DNA from: Halomonas sp. CUBES01
GTDB lineage: Bacteria > Pseudomonadota > Gammaproteobacteria > Pseudomonadales > Halomonadaceae
NCBI RefSeq assembly: GCF_020991005.1
Contig: NZ_JAJLLW010000002.1
Location: forward strand, 124,001-188,000
Direction: 5' to 3'
DNA length: 64,000 nucleotides
In this document: positions 1-12,020 of the stretch, one piece after another
Numbering within the stretch: position 1 is the first letter of the stretch
How the letters are laid out: each line of letters begins with the position of its first letter
Translations under genes and position numbers: made by a program
Notes under the pieces: generated by a model
Seen by the model: only the letters and a program-made list of their open reading frames with translations
Databases searched by the model: none
What the model was told of the DNA's origin: nothing

Positions 1-1
1 G

Positions 2-673
2 CGCTTTCTGGCCCGTTACCAGCCGCTGGATTTTGCCATTGCCCCGGAGACGCTGGCGCTGATGGCGGAGGTCAGCACAAGCGGCGAGATGGCCTTCCTG
101 GCCGCTGAGCGGGTCTGGCAGGAAACCGCCAAGGCGCTGGGCGAGGCGGCGCCGGCGAGCTACTTTGTGGCGCTCGAAGACTGCGGCGCCTCGACCACGT
201 GGTGGCCGGAGCTATCCGGTGACGCTTTGCGTACAGGCATCGCCGCCATGACGCCAGCGCTGGAAAGGGACGCCCTGGCCCATGGCGACTGGCGTTACGC
301 GCTGATGGCGTCGCCCTTGAGCGAGGCCCAGCGTGACTCGCTCGCCCAGCGGTTGCGTCTGCCCAATGCCGTTGCAGCGTTGGCCCGCCATGTGGCGCTT
401 ACCCAGACCATGCTGGCGGGGAGTCGGGCGCCGTCGGCGGTCGCGGATTGGCTAGAACGTCTCGATGCCTGGCGCAAGCCCGGGCAGGTGGACGCGCAGT
501 TGATGCTGGTCGGGGAACTGGCCCCCGCGCAGCTAGAAACGCTGCAGGCGGCCTGGCAGGCCGCACGTCAGGTAAGCCCGCAAACGCTGATGGCGGAAGG
601 CTATCGGGGGGCTGCGCTGGGCGCGGCGCTCAAGGAGCGCCGACGGTTGGCGATCGCCGAGGCGCTGGGGTAA
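2..673 (+). CDS. cca: CCA-adding tRNA nucleotidyltransferase, C-terminal part (5' end outside window)
   Basis: The open frame enters from the left edge and ends at a TAA, giving about 223 C-terminal residues. The segment RFLARYQPLDFAIAPETLAL followed by ERVWQETAKAL matches the neck/body region that follows the nucleotidyltransferase head in bacterial CCA-adding enzymes. These add the 3' CCA to tRNA without a template. The head domain with its catalytic aspartates lies outside the window. After the body segment I see no HD phosphohydrolase motif of the kind found in the E. coli enzyme, so this looks like the shorter form without the HD domain. An internal ATG at 62 is not the real start, because homology continues upstream of it. 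The gene converges on folK, with only 6 bases between the stops. Confidence 0.85.
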   Translation, partial: RFLARYQPLDFAIAPETLALMAEVSTSGEMAFLAAERVWQETAKALGEAAPASYFVALEDCGASTTWWPELSGDALRTGIAAMTPALERDALAHGDWRYALMASPLSEAQRDSLAQRLRLPNAVAALARHVALTQTMLAGSRAPSAVADWLERLDAWRKPGQVDAQLMLVGELAPAQLETLQAAWQAARQVSPQTLMAEGYRGAALGAALKERRRLAIAEALG

Positions 674-679
674 GGCGCC

Positions 680-1225
680 CTAGCGGGCCATCGCCTGGCG
701 TGGTAGCGGGTCGGCCTGGGACACCCAGCGATCCTGCCAGACAAAATCAATTGCCCACAGGCGCTGGCTGCCCAGCGAAAAGCCCGCCCACAGCGTAGCG
801 TAGGGCGTCTGGCAGCGGGGATGCGGTGTCGTCGGTAGCAGTTCAGCCAGCGGCTGCAACACAAAGGCGTTATAGTTGATTTCGGCGCGGGGCAGGGAAA
901 TGTTGTCGATAACGCCGCAGGCGTCGCCCACAGTCAGCAGATCGATGTCCAGCGCGCGGGGGCTATACTTGGTCATGGCCGGGGTTCGGCCATGGTCGAT
1001 TTCCAGCTGTTTGGCCCACGCCTGAAGCGCGCCCGGCGTCCAGTCGCTGTGAAACGCCACCACCAGATTATAGAAATTACGCTGGTCGTCGAAGCCGACG
1101 GGTTCGCTTTCGAATACCCGCGAGATGGCCAGGCGGCCAAAGGTCTCGGCCAGCGCATCGAGGCACAGGCGAATATGTCGGGCAGGTTCGATATTGCTGC
1201 CCAGGCTAACGGTCACTAAGCTCAT
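680..1225 (-). CDS. folK: 2-amino-4-hydroxy-6-hydroxymethyldihydropteridine pyrophosphokinase
   Basis: This 181-residue HPPK transfers pyrophosphate from ATP to hydroxymethyl-dihydropterin in folate synthesis. The N-terminal SLGSNIEP motif (residues 7-14) and the signature PRALDIDLL (89-97), which carries the Mg/ATP-binding aspartates, are both present. An HGR element precedes the signature. Length is slightly above the usual 160 residues because of a C-terminal tail of roughly 20 residues. The ATG overlaps the folB stop by 4 bases (ATGA), so the two folate genes are translationally coupled. The next gene on this strand is folB upstream; cca converges from the other side. Confidence 0.95.
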   Translation of the reverse strand: MSLVTVSLGSNIEPARHIRLCLDALAETFGRLAISRVFESEPVGFDDQRNFYNLVVAFHSDWTPGALQAWAKQLEIDHGRTPAMTKYSPRALDIDLLTVGDACGVIDNISLPRAEINYNAFVLQPLAELLPTTPHPRCQTPYATLWAGFSLGSQRLWAIDFVWQDRWVSQADPLPRQAMAR

Positions 1226-1602
1226 GGTTGCGGCGCTCCATGGGTCTCGGGTAGCGTGCCACGGGTGATTTCAAGGCCGACGCTGGCGGCGCTGGGCACC
1301 GCGCCGGGCTTGCGTACGGTGAGGCGTAGCCAGCTGATGGGGAAGTCGTTGCGCAGGCAGTCGGTCAGCCGTTCGGCAAAGGTTTCTACCAGGGCAAAGT
1401 CATGGGTATCGGCGAACTGCTGGATCCGTTGGCAAATGGCCGCGTAATCCAGCGTCAGGCGCAGGTCATCGGTGGCCGCCGCCGAGCGTATGTCGGTGGC
1501 CAGGATCAAATCGAGCCGCAGTGACTGATGAATGGTGCGCTCCCAATCGTAGACACCGATGATGGTGTCGACCTCAAGGGCTTCGATGAAAATGCGGTCC
1601 AT
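1222..1602 (-). CDS. folB: Dihydroneopterin aldolase
   Basis: This enzyme cleaves 7,8-dihydroneopterin to 6-hydroxymethyl-dihydropterin and glycolaldehyde, the step before FolK. I place the start at the ATG at 1602, giving 126 residues and the usual family N-terminus MDRIFIEALEVDTIIGVYDW. An upstream in-frame ATG at 1686 would add 28 unrelated residues. Family residues are visible: the glutamate in YDWER (E21), the LDYA segment (51-54), VETFAERL (72-79) and the catalytic lysine in RKPGAVP (K98). The stop overlaps the folK start. The gene is divergent from plsY, with only about 90 bases between the two starts. Confidence 0.93.
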   Translation of the reverse strand: MDRIFIEALEVDTIIGVYDWERTIHQSLRLDLILATDIRSAAATDDLRLTLDYAAICQRIQQFADTHDFALVETFAERLTDCLRNDFPISWLRLTVRKPGAVPSAASVGLEITRGTLPETHGAPQP

Positions 1603-1692
1603 GGGCCTTCCCCAAACGCCAACGAGCGAGCGATTGTACGTGAGCAAAGCGCCGAGCAACAGTCGCTGCGGGGGCAAAGTGAGCACAATGGC

Positions 1693-2265
1693 ATGATATG
1701 GATAGTGGTGGGGTATGTCAGCGGCAGCTGGCTGGCGGCGCTAAGCGTCTGCCGGTGGTCGGGCGTGCCCGATCCGCGCCGGCATGGCTCGCGTAATCCC
1801 GGCGTTTCCAACGTGCTGCGCCTGTACGGCCCGCGTCTGGCCGCGATGACCCTGCTGCTGGATGCGCTGAAAGGCATGCCGGCGGTGCTCGCGGCCAAGC
1901 TGTCGGGGTTGCCGGTATGGCTGCAGGGGTTGGTCGGGCTGGCCGTGCTGCTGGGGCACAGCTACCCGCTATGGTATGGCTTTCGCGGCGGCAAGGCCGT
2001 TGCCAGTGCGTTCGGCGTGCTGCTGGTGTTGGTGCCCGAGGTGGCGCTTATCAGCGCGCTGGTCTGGGCGCTTCTGGCGTGGCGGCTGAGAACCGCCGCG
2101 CTGGCCTCGCTGATCAGCGCGCTGGCGGCGCCGCTGCTGTGCGCCTGGCTTGCGCCGTCGTATGTGGTCGTGGTCGGCGGGTTCAGTCTGCTGGTGCTGG
2201 CTCGCCATGCGCTCAATATCCGTCGGCTCCGGCGTGGCGAGGAGCCGCCGTTGGGCGGCTCCTGA
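1693..2265 (+). CDS. plsY: Acyl-phosphate glycerol-3-phosphate acyltransferase
   Basis: PlsY is an inner-membrane enzyme that makes lysophosphatidic acid from acyl-phosphate and glycerol-3-phosphate. The protein from the ATG at 1693 has 190 residues and about five hydrophobic segments. The glycerol-phosphate motif appears as GSRNPGVSNVLR; most homologues have GSGNPGATNVLR, so there are small substitutions. The third motif, GHSYPLWYGFRGGKAVAS, is intact. The frame is open further upstream to 1528, but that stretch is antisense to folB and polar, so I do not include it. The ribosome binding site is weak. The neighbour tsaD converges, 7 bases away. Confidence 0.92.
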   Translation: MIWIVVGYVSGSWLAALSVCRWSGVPDPRRHGSRNPGVSNVLRLYGPRLAAMTLLLDALKGMPAVLAAKLSGLPVWLQGLVGLAVLLGHSYPLWYGFRGGKAVASAFGVLLVLVPEVALISALVWALLAWRLRTAALASLISALAAPLLCAWLAPSYVVVVGGFSLLVLARHALNIRRLRRGEEPPLGGS

Positions 2266-2272
2266 GCAGCGG

Positions 2273-3322
2273 CTAGGGCGTGACCGGTGCCGCCAGATCG
2301 GCGAGCGGCCAGCGCGGCGTGGCCTGCATGATGCCGCTTGCGTCGTGCTCGCCGGCGGCGAGTCGCTGGGCGCCCACGTAGGCAATCATGGCGCCGTTGT
2401 CGGTGCAAAAACGTCCGCGTGGATAATACGCCGTTGCCTGGCGCTTTTCGCAGGCCTGGGCAAGCCGTTCGCGCAGCCGATGATTGGCGCTCACGCCCCC
2501 TGCGACCACCAGACGCTTGAGGCCGGTTTGATCCAGCGCGCGGCGGCACTTGATGACCAGGGTATCGACCACCGCTTCTTCAAACGCGCGGGCCACGTCG
2601 GCGCGGGCCTGATCGTCGAGCTCGCCCGCCGCTTCCAGTTGGCGAATGGCCGTCAGGGTATGGGTCTTCAGGCCGGAAAAGCTGAAATCCAGTCCTGGCC
2701 GGTCGGTCATCGGACGGGGGAAACGGAAGCGCTCAGGGTTCCCCCGTTCGGCCAGTGCGGCCACGTGTGGCCCGCCCGGGTAGGCAAGGCCGAGCATCTT
2801 GGCGGCCTTGTCGAAGGCCTCGCCGGCGGCGTCGTCCACCGATTCGCCCAGCAGCTGGTAGTGCCCGAGGCGCTGGACGTCGACCAGTTGGGTGTGCCCG
2901 CCGGATACCAGCAGTGCCGCAAACGGAAACGCCGGGGCGTTGTCTTCCAGCATGGGCGCCAGTAAATGACCTTCCATGTGGTGAACGCCAAGCACCGGGA
3001 TGCCCAGGCCTCGCGCCATGCCATGGGCGGTGCTGGCCCCCACCATGAGCGCGCCGACCAGCCCGGGGCCGGCGGTATAGGCGATGCCATCCAGATCCTG
3101 GCGCGTCAGCCTGGCGTCGCCGAGCACCTGTTCGATCAGCGGCAACAGCTTGCGGGTGTGATCCCGCGACGCGAGTTCGGGCACCACGCCACCGTAGTCG
3201 GTGTGCATGGCGATCTGGCTGTAGAGCGCATCGGCCAGCAGGCCCTGGCCGCCGCTCAGCGACGTATCGTAAATGGCGACGCCGGTTTCATCGCAGGACG
3301 TTTCAATGCCCAGTACGCGCAT
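2273..3322 (-). CDS. tsaD: tRNA N6-adenosine threonylcarbamoyltransferase
   Basis: TsaD transfers the threonylcarbamoyl group to A37 of ANN-decoding tRNAs (t6A), together with TsaB, TsaC and TsaE. It has 349 residues with the family start [19 protein letters not shown], the metal-binding motif HHMEGHL near residues 114-120, the [10 protein letters not shown] segment and the late [10 protein letters not shown] motif. Length and domain order are normal for the ASKHA fold. It is divergent from rpsU, the classic arrangement in gammaproteobacteria, where tsaD is read away from the rpsU-dnaG-rpoD cluster. The shared 199-bp spacer should hold both promoters. Confidence 0.97.
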   Translation of the reverse strand: MRVLGIETSCDETGVAIYDTSLSGGQGLLADALYSQIAMHTDYGGVVPELASRDHTRKLLPLIEQVLGDARLTRQDLDGIAYTAGPGLVGALMVGASTAHGMARGLGIPVLGVHHMEGHLLAPMLEDNAPAFPFAALLVSGGHTQLVDVQRLGHYQLLGESVDDAAGEAFDKAAKMLGLAYPGGPHVAALAERGNPERFRFPRPMTDRPGLDFSFSGLKTHTLTAIRQLEAAGELDDQARADVARAFEEAVVDTLVIKCRRALDQTGLKRLVVAGGVSANHRLRERLAQACEKRQATAYYPRGRFCTDNGAMIAYVGAQRLAAGEHDASGIMQATPRWPLADLAAPVTP

Positions 3323-3521
3323 AGGACAATAACCCCGTAAAAAATAGTCGCGTTAGTTTAGCATCCCCGGCGCCGGGTGGGCGTTAGCATTTGCAAAGCC
3401 AGGCGTGCAGGATTAGACTGTTGTGCGCTGTAAAACTGGGTCGTGCACTGTACTCGCAAACATGCTTTAACGGTGCGCGTACTATCCGAACTCAAGACTC
3501 CTTAAGGTAGGTGAGTGCTTA

Positions 3522-3737
3522 ATGCCTTCTGTAAAAGTACGTGATAACGAGCCGTTTGACGTCGCCCTGCGTCGCTTCAAGCGTTCTTGCGAAAAAGCCG
3601 GTGTTCTCTCTGAAGTACGCCGTCGCGAGCACTACGAGAAGCCGACTGCTGAGCGCAAGCGCAAAGCGGCCGCAGCCGTAAAACGTCACGCCAAGAAGAT
3701 TCAGCGTGAGCAAAAGCGTTTCGAACGGCTCTATTGA
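3522..3737 (+). CDS. rpsU: 30S ribosomal protein S21
   Basis: This is a 71-residue basic protein of the small subunit. It starts [19 protein letters not shown] and ends in a lysine/arginine-rich helix, as in other gammaproteobacteria. A purine-rich ribosome binding site (AAGGTAGGTG, 3505-3514) lies 7 bases ahead of the ATG. It is the first gene of the rpsU-dnaG-rpoD macromolecular synthesis cluster. A bulged hairpin with T-rich tail follows, so dnaG is probably transcribed partly by read-through, as is known for E. coli. Confidence 0.98.
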   Translation: MPSVKVRDNEPFDVALRRFKRSCEKAGVLSEVRRREHYEKPTAERKRKAAAAVKRHAKKIQREQKRFERLY

Positions 3738-3788
3738 TCCGTACCGGAACACGCTGTTTAACGCTTAGCGTGTTTCAAGAGGGATGCC

Positions 3789-3825
3789 AAGCGGCCGCCA
3801 CTTAGGTGGCCGCTTGTTTTGCGTT
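3789..3825 (+). terminator. Hairpin terminator/attenuator between rpsU and dnaG
   Basis: The outer stem AAGCGG (3789-3794) pairs with CCGCTT (3810-3815). The inner stem CCAC (3798-3801) pairs with GTGG (3806-3809) around a TTAG loop, with a 3-base bulge on the 5' side. GTTTTGCGTTTT follows. The bulge and interrupted T-run suggest partial termination, which would set the rpsU to dnaG ratio. Confidence 0.7.
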
Positions 3826-3913
3826 TTACCAAAGCGTGTCTAAGGTGATCGGGCGCAGGGCCCGATGACGTTAGGTTCGCGAATCAGCGCCCCGCGCGAG
3901 GATGCCCGCGTCC

Positions 3914-5776
3914 ATGGCTGGCCAGATTCCACAGCGTTTTATCGACGATCTACTGGGCCGCGTTGATGTGGTCGAAGTGGTCGGTGAGCGCGTACAGCTC
4001 AAAAAGGCAGGTCGCAACTATTCGGGCCTGTGCCCCTTTCATCAGGAAAAAACGCCGTCGTTTACGGTTAGTGCCGACAAGCAGTTTTATCACTGCTTTG
4101 GTTGCGGGGCCCACGGTAACGCGCTGCGTTTTCTGATGGAGTACGACAAGCTGCCGTTTCCCGAGGCGGTCGACCAGTTGGCCGGTCGTCTCGGCATCGA
4201 CGTGCCCCGAGAGGGCGCGGACGATCCCCGCGCCCAGCAGCGCGAGAAAAAGCGTAAAGAGGGGGTCAACCTGCTTGAGCTGGCCGCGAGTTTCTACCGC
4301 GAGCGGCTGAAAATGCAGGAAGGGCAGGGCGCCAAGCAGTATTTGCACACGCGTGGCCTTACCAGCGACGTGATCGACGCCTATGGCATTGGCTATGCCC
4401 CTGGGGGGTGGGAGGCGCTCAAGCATCACTTGAGCGAGCGGGGTATCAGCGAGCCGGTGCAGACGGAATACGGCCTGCTGATTCACCGCGAAGATACCGG
4501 GCGTACCTACGACCGCTTTCGTGACCGGGTGATGTTTCCGATTCGAGACCTGCGCGGGCGCACGATTGCCTTCGGCGGTCGGGTGATGGGCGATGATCAG
4601 CCCAAGTACCTCAACTCCCCCGAGACACCGGTGTTTCACAAGGGGCGTGAGCTTTACGGCCTCTACGAAGCCCGCCAGGCGTCCAGCAAGCTGGAGCAGT
4701 TGGTGATGGTGGAGGGTTACATGGACGTCGTGGCGTTGGCGCAGTATGGCATCCATAATGCCGTTGCCACTCTGGGGACGGCCACCACCGAAGATCATTT
4801 GAGCCGCCTGTTCCGCCTGGTGAGTCGCGTGGTGTTTTGTTTTGACGGTGACCGTGCCGGGCGCCAGGCGGCAAGCCGGGCGCTGGAAACCGCGCTGCCG
4901 ATGATGATCGACGGCCGCGAGGCCCGCTTTCTGTTTCTGCCGGAAGGCGATGATCCGGATAGCCTGGTGCGCCGCGAGGGCACCGAGGCTTTCCAGGATC
5001 GTGTCACCTGCGCAATGCCGCTCTCCGAGTTTCTGTTTGAGCAGGCCGCCCAGGGGCGTGACCTGAATACCGTGGAAGGTCGCGAGCGGTTTGCCAGTCA
5101 GGTGCTCGAAGCATTGAACAAAGTGCCCGAGGGCATGCTCAGGTCGTTAATGCTGGAAGCCCTGGCCAAGCGTAGCGGCCTGGCCCAGGAGCAGCTCAAG
5201 GGGCTGCTGGAAAAACGCGTCGCGGCGCAGGCTCGCCAGCAGCAGGCCCGTGGCGAGCCGGCCGAAACGGCTGACGCGACGGTGTCGCAGCAGTCGGCGG
5301 CGCCCGCTTCCACGCGGAAAGCCGGGCGTGGGCAGGCGCTTTCGCCGGTGGAGCGAATCATCCAGCTGTTACTCCACGAGCCCGGTCTGGTGGCAAGCCT
5401 GCCGGAAAAGGACGCCTGGCTGCCGGACAGCGAAGGGCCGCAAGGCGACGAAGTGCGCCTCTGCCAGGAATTGCTGGCGCTCCTGCGAGCCGGGCGTTAT
5501 CGCAGCCCCCAGGTGATTCTGGCGCACTTTCAGGGCAGTGCCGAAGGGGTTCAGTTGGCGGCCTTTGCCCAGCGGGAGCTGTTGATTCCCAGGGCGGCGC
5601 GGGAGACCGAGCTAACTGGCTTGGTGGCTCATTTGAGCCACGTTCAACAGCAGCAATCGCCGCGCGAGGAATATGAGGCGTTGCTTGCGCTGGAGCGCGA
5701 TGGGCAGAAGCTCGACAAGCGCCAACGCCAGCGCCTGGCGAGTCTGGTCATGGAGCTGTCTCAACGCCAGCAGTGA
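3914..5776 (+). CDS. dnaG: DNA primase
   Basis: Primase makes RNA primers at replication forks and binds DnaB. From the ATG at 3914 it has 620 residues, starting MAGQIPQRFIDDLLGRVDVV as in other DnaG proteins. The upstream ATG at 3902 abuts its own GAGG and is less likely. The N-terminal CHC2 zinc site uses C40, H43, C61 and C64. The Toprim core shows VEGYMDVV and then CFDGDRAG. A long C-terminal part (after about residue 430), with a Gln/Ala-rich linker, would hold the DnaB-binding helicase-interaction domain. Its place between rpsU and rpoD is the canonical one. Confidence 0.97.
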   Translation: MAGQIPQRFIDDLLGRVDVVEVVGERVQLKKAGRNYSGLCPFHQEKTPSFTVSADKQFYHCFGCGAHGNALRFLMEYDKLPFPEAVDQLAGRLGIDVPREGADDPRAQQREKKRKEGVNLLELAASFYRERLKMQEGQGAKQYLHTRGLTSDVIDAYGIGYAPGGWEALKHHLSERGISEPVQTEYGLLIHREDTGRTYDRFRDRVMFPIRDLRGRTIAFGGRVMGDDQPKYLNSPETPVFHKGRELYGLYEARQASSKLEQLVMVEGYMDVVALAQYGIHNAVATLGTATTEDHLSRLFRLVSRVVFCFDGDRAGRQAASRALETALPMMIDGREARFLFLPEGDDPDSLVRREGTEAFQDRVTCAMPLSEFLFEQAAQGRDLNTVEGRERFASQVLEALNKVPEGMLRSLMLEALAKRSGLAQEQLKGLLEKRVAAQARQQQARGEPAETADATVSQQSAAPASTRKAGRGQALSPVERIIQLLLHEPGLVASLPEKDAWLPDSEGPQGDEVRLCQELLALLRAGRYRSPQVILAHFQGSAEGVQLAAFAQRELLIPRAARETELTGLVAHLSHVQQQQSPREEYEALLALERDGQKLDKRQRQRLASLVMELSQRQQ

Positions 5777-5893
5777 CGTTACACGGCGGGTACGGGTTGA
5801 AAAGCCCCTGCGCCGCCTCAAGATAAGTGCCACGAGCAAAAAATGGCAAACCAATCAACCTAACACACCTGAATGACAGCGCAAATACACAAA

Positions 5894-5924
5894 CTGGAAA
5901 AACTCGGGCTAAACGCGCTATACT
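5894..5924 (+). promoter_or_regulatory. Possible sigma70 promoter for rpoD
   Basis: A TATACT hexamer (5919-5924) lies in the 219-bp dnaG-rpoD spacer, about 70 bases ahead of the rpoD ATG. The upstream -35 match is poor (CTGGAA near 5894, 19-base spacing), so this rests mainly on the -10 element and on the spacer being unusually long. Confidence 0.35.
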
Positions 5925-5995
5925 GTTCGGCTTGATAGGTTTTTTTTCATCAGCGCTTCAGGTGCTTCATTCTTCTTCGTCGAGATAGGGTTTCT

Positions 5996-7840
<1,845 letters not shown>

Positions 7841-7860
7841 GCGCCCGGCGCCCTGCATCA

Positions 7861-7897
7861 AAAAAGCCCGCCGTTTGCCAACGGCGGGCTTTTTTTG
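7861..7897 (+). terminator. Strong rho-independent terminator after rpoD
   Basis: A perfect stem, AAAAAGCCCGCCGTT against AACGGCGGGCTTTTTT, with a TGCC loop. A-run and T-run on the two sides make it bidirectional, so it can also stop transcription of the convergent gene at 7919-8569. Confidence 0.95.
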
Positions 7898-7918
7898 GCC
7901 CTTCATGCAGCCGTAGAA

Positions 7919-8569
7919 CTAGGCGTGTGCGAGGCGCGCCTTGTGCACGCGGCGGGCAAGCAGCATCAGCTCGATCATGGCGACAAGGATCAGGGAATAG
8001 CCCAGCAGTTCGACCACCTCCTCGGCGACGTCTTTGAATTCCCGCACGAAATGATCCTGTAGCACGGCTCTCCAGAAGTCCTGACGACCGTAAAGCCGCG
8101 AAAAGATATAGGTGGTCAGTACCCCGGCGGTAAACAGGCCGAACGAAAACGAGTTGCTGTAGTGCGCGAACTCGTCCAGAAAGCGGCGGCGCTGCATGAC
8201 GACCCAGGCCAGCGAGGGCACCACGATGAGGGCGACAATGATTTGCCAGGTGTCGTCAGCGATATACTGATCAAGAAAGGCATCCTGCTCGCGAACCAGC
8301 GAGGCGCCGATAAACGCCAGCAGCAGCAGCGTCACCGTTGGCCACACCTTGAGGATATGGCGAACGTACAGCAACAGGCCGCAGCTCACGGCAAGCGTCA
8401 GGGTTTGCGTCAGCTCGGTAAAGCCCAGCTCGCTGAAACGCACGTCGGGGAGGTAGAGCGCTTCCAGGAAGGCGCCTTGGGCAATGGCGCCAATCCCCAG
8501 CACGTAAAGAATGGCCTTGATCAAGGTAGTGCGGAACCCAAGCGGCCAGGCACGGGGGGTATCAGACAT
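7919..8569 (-). CDS. Hypothetical six-helix membrane protein
   Basis: This is a 216-residue protein I do not recognise. It has about six hydrophobic segments, beginning near residues 15-34 (TLIKAILYVLGIGAIAQGAF) and ending near residues 190-207 (LLGYSLILVAMIELMLL). A basic C-terminal tail (RRVHKARLAHA) should be cytoplasmic. There is no signal peptide, catalytic motif or nucleotide-binding site. Codon use and GC content look like the neighbours, so it is native. A ribosome-binding-like AAGGAT precedes the ATG. It stands alone, convergent with rpoD and sharing its terminator. No function can be assigned. Confidence 0.8.
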   Translation of the reverse strand: MSDTPRAWPLGFRTTLIKAILYVLGIGAIAQGAFLEALYLPDVRFSELGFTELTQTLTLAVSCGLLLYVRHILKVWPTVTLLLLAFIGASLVREQDAFLDQYIADDTWQIIVALIVVPSLAWVVMQRRRFLDEFAHYSNSFSFGLFTAGVLTTYIFSRLYGRQDFWRAVLQDHFVREFKDVAEEVVELLGYSLILVAMIELMLLARRVHKARLAHA

Positions 8570-8712
8570 ACAACATCCTTATAACGTCCAACGGCAGGTG
8601 AGGCAGGTAAACAGGCGTTTAACAGGTGTCATTATATCGTCACCGTTCTGTGTTGGCACGCCACGATTGCTTGGGAAGCCGTTGTCAAGGCGTTAACCAT
8701 GGCCGGCTGGGT

Positions 8713-9603
8713 TCATGGCGTGTTGGGGAGTACCGAGCCTATATGGGTAACGAGATGATCGACCAGCTGGCGTATCTTGGGCGATAGATGGCGGTGGCGG
8801 GGATAGACGGCCCAGACCCCGGTATCGTGATGCTGGAAGGGCTCCAGCACCGCCACCAGCTCGCCGCTGGCAAGGTAGGGCGTCACATAGTAGTCGGGCA
8901 GCTGGGCGATACCGAGTCCCTTGAGCGTTGCGTCGAGCAGCGCCGGACCTGAGTTGGATTGCCAGCATCCGGCGATTTTTACTTCGCGGCGCTGCCCATT
9001 CTCCTCAAATAGCCAGTTGGGGCGTGATCCCACCAGGCAGCGGTGCTGGCTCAGTTCGCTCAGAGTGTGCGGGCGCGTTGCCTGGCGAAAGTAGGCCCGG
9101 GAGCCGACAATGTATTCGCGGCGATTGCACAGTCGTCGCGCGATCAGGCTTGAATCTCTGAGTACCCCCATGCGGATCGCAATATCGAAGCCCTCGTCGA
9201 TCAGTTCGACCGGGCGGTTGGTGAAATGCATGTGCACGTCGAGCTGTGGATGCAGGCATTGAAAGTCGTTGACCAGCGGGGCGATGTAGCGCTCTCCAAA
9301 GGTCGTGGCCGAGGTCAGCTTCAAGACGCCGTGGGGCTTGGCCTGCTGCTCACTGAGCGCCTGTTCGGCATCGCGCAGGCCGTCAAACAAGTGTCGGCAG
9401 TGGTCGACGTAAATCTCTCCGGCGTCGGTCAGGCGGATTTGCCGGGTAGTGCGATACAGCAACTGAACGCCCAACTGGTTTTCCAGCTGGCTGACCAGCC
9501 GGCTAACGTGCGAGGTCGACACCTTGAGGTGGCGTGCTGCCGCCGAGAAACTCTCAAGGCGCACCACTTCGACAAAGGCTTCGATACGGTCCCAGCGCTG
9601 CAT
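8713..9603 (-). CDS. LysR-family transcriptional regulator
   Basis: A 296-residue LysR regulator starting at the ATG at 9603, preceded by AGGGTG at good spacing. An upstream ATG at 9642 would add 13 residues. The N-terminal winged helix-turn-helix contains FSAAARHLKVSTSHVSRLVS, and the rest is a periplasmic-binding-like effector domain (SATTFGERYIAPLVNDF and so on). The sequence resembles the AaeR/DsdC-like group that acts on small aromatic or toxic compounds, but the ligand cannot be read from sequence. It is divergent from the exported metallohydrolase gene at 9803, which heads the frmA-fghA run, so that gene is its most likely target. Confidence 0.93.
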   Translation of the reverse strand: MQRWDRIEAFVEVVRLESFSAAARHLKVSTSHVSRLVSQLENQLGVQLLYRTTRQIRLTDAGEIYVDHCRHLFDGLRDAEQALSEQQAKPHGVLKLTSATTFGERYIAPLVNDFQCLHPQLDVHMHFTNRPVELIDEGFDIAIRMGVLRDSSLIARRLCNRREYIVGSRAYFRQATRPHTLSELSQHRCLVGSRPNWLFEENGQRREVKIAGCWQSNSGPALLDATLKGLGIAQLPDYYVTPYLASGELVAVLEPFQHHDTGVWAVYPRHRHLSPKIRQLVDHLVTHIGSVLPNTP

Positions 9604-9624
9604 GTCATCACCCTGGTTGAATGG

Positions 9625-9646
9625 ATTGTTGCTCAGTAGCAATAAT
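9625..9646. promoter_or_regulatory. Inverted repeat, candidate LysR operator
   Basis: Arms ATTGTTGCT (9625-9633) and AGCAATAAT (9638-9646) pair with one mismatch around CAGT. It lies 22-43 bases upstream of the LysR ATG, in the divergent spacer with the metallohydrolase gene. This position fits autoregulation. The assignment is inference. Confidence 0.45.
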
Positions 9647-9802
9647 CTTGTGAGTGTATCCCGCTTTATCCCGGTCGCCTACCTGACCTACACTGTGATG
9701 TATTGAGCGTTGTGTACTGGCTTTGTAGAGCGAGTGGCTAGGTATCGCGGACAACCTCGATCCAGCGGGCGAGCCCGTCTTTTTCCATCCAGGAGGTGAT
9801 GC

Positions 9803-10783
9803 GTGTCTCAGCATTTATGGATTCCAAACGCAGGCAAGGCAGCGCTGCTGCTGACCATGGGGGTCTCCCTCAGCGCCGTGGCGGCGCCCGATCAACGGCC
9901 CGAGCAGGTGTCGGGCTGGTTCCGCATGATGGTCGACAACCACGAGGTCACGGCCCTTTACGACGGCTATACGGCGATTGACACCCAACTGCTCAAGGGC
10001 ATGGGGCAAGACGACATTCGTGAACACCTTAACGCGCTGTTCATCGACACCGACGACGGCGTGCAGACCGCGGTTAACGCCTTTTTGATCAACACCGGTG
10101 ACAACCTCGTCCTGGTGGATGCTGGTTCGGCCGCCTGTTTCGGCCCCACGCTCGGAAATGTCGAAGATAATCTGCGCGCCTCCGGCTACCAGCCCGAAGA
10201 CGTGGATACCATTCTGATGACCCATCTTCACCCGGATCATGTGTGCGGGCTGACCCGCGATGGTAAGGCGGTGTATCCCAACGCCGAGCTGCGCGTCAGC
10301 CAGCAGGATGCCGATTTCTGGCTGAGCGAATCGCGCGCGGAAGAGGCTGAGGAAGGCCAGAAGGCGTTTTTCGAGATGGCCCAGGACGCCGTTGCGCCCT
10401 ATCAGGAAGACGACCGCGTTACGCCCTTCGAGCCGGGTGACGAGATGCTGATGGGCATTGAGGCCCAGGACACCCACGGCCATACGCCTGGCCATACCAG
10501 CTTCATGCTGAGCGGTGACGACGACGCCATGCTGGTATGGGGTGACGTCGTACATAGTTACGGCGTTCAGTTCGACGATCCCACGGTCGCTATCGAGTTT
10601 GATTCCGACCCGGCCCAGGCGATTGACGCCCGGGAGGCCGTGTTCAAAGCGGCGGTCAACGACAAGCATTGGGTCGCTGGCGCACATATGCCGTTCCCGG
10701 GGATCGGGCATATTATCGAGGACGGCGACGGTTATCAGTGGCTACCCATTGAGTATCAACCGGTCACGTCCGACGAAGAGTAA
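9803..10783 (+). CDS. Exported metallo-beta-lactamase-fold metallohydrolase
   Basis: A 326-residue MBL-fold hydrolase. The start is GTG at 9803, 6 bases after a perfect AGGAGG (9791-9796). The N-terminus has a signal peptide (hydrophobic AALLLTMGVSLSAVAA, cleavage near residue 28), so the enzyme is periplasmic. The di-zinc ligands are visible as THLHPDHVCG (about residues 138-147), the HGHTPGHTSF segment and later the HMPF histidine. This subgroup includes lactonases and related hydrolases, but substrate cannot be inferred. It lies 55 bases ahead of frmA on the same strand and is probably cotranscribed with the formaldehyde genes; LysR on the other side may control it. Confidence 0.9.
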   Translation: MSQHLWIPNAGKAALLLTMGVSLSAVAAPDQRPEQVSGWFRMMVDNHEVTALYDGYTAIDTQLLKGMGQDDIREHLNALFIDTDDGVQTAVNAFLINTGDNLVLVDAGSAACFGPTLGNVEDNLRASGYQPEDVDTILMTHLHPDHVCGLTRDGKAVYPNAELRVSQQDADFWLSESRAEEAEEGQKAFFEMAQDAVAPYQEDDRVTPFEPGDEMLMGIEAQDTHGHTPGHTSFMLSGDDDAMLVWGDVVHSYGVQFDDPTVAIEFDSDPAQAIDAREAVFKAAVNDKHWVAGAHMPFPGIGHIIEDGDGYQWLPIEYQPVTSDEE

Positions 10784-10826
10784 ACCATACGCCCGCGCTG
10801 AAAGGCGCGGAGCCGACAGGCAGTAA

Positions 10827-11948
<1,122 letters not shown>

Positions 11949-12020
11949 GTATGATGGTGATGTATACCAAGGGCGCGGCGGGGATACCCGCCGCGCTTGC
12001 TGCTTTAAAGGAGCTTGCCC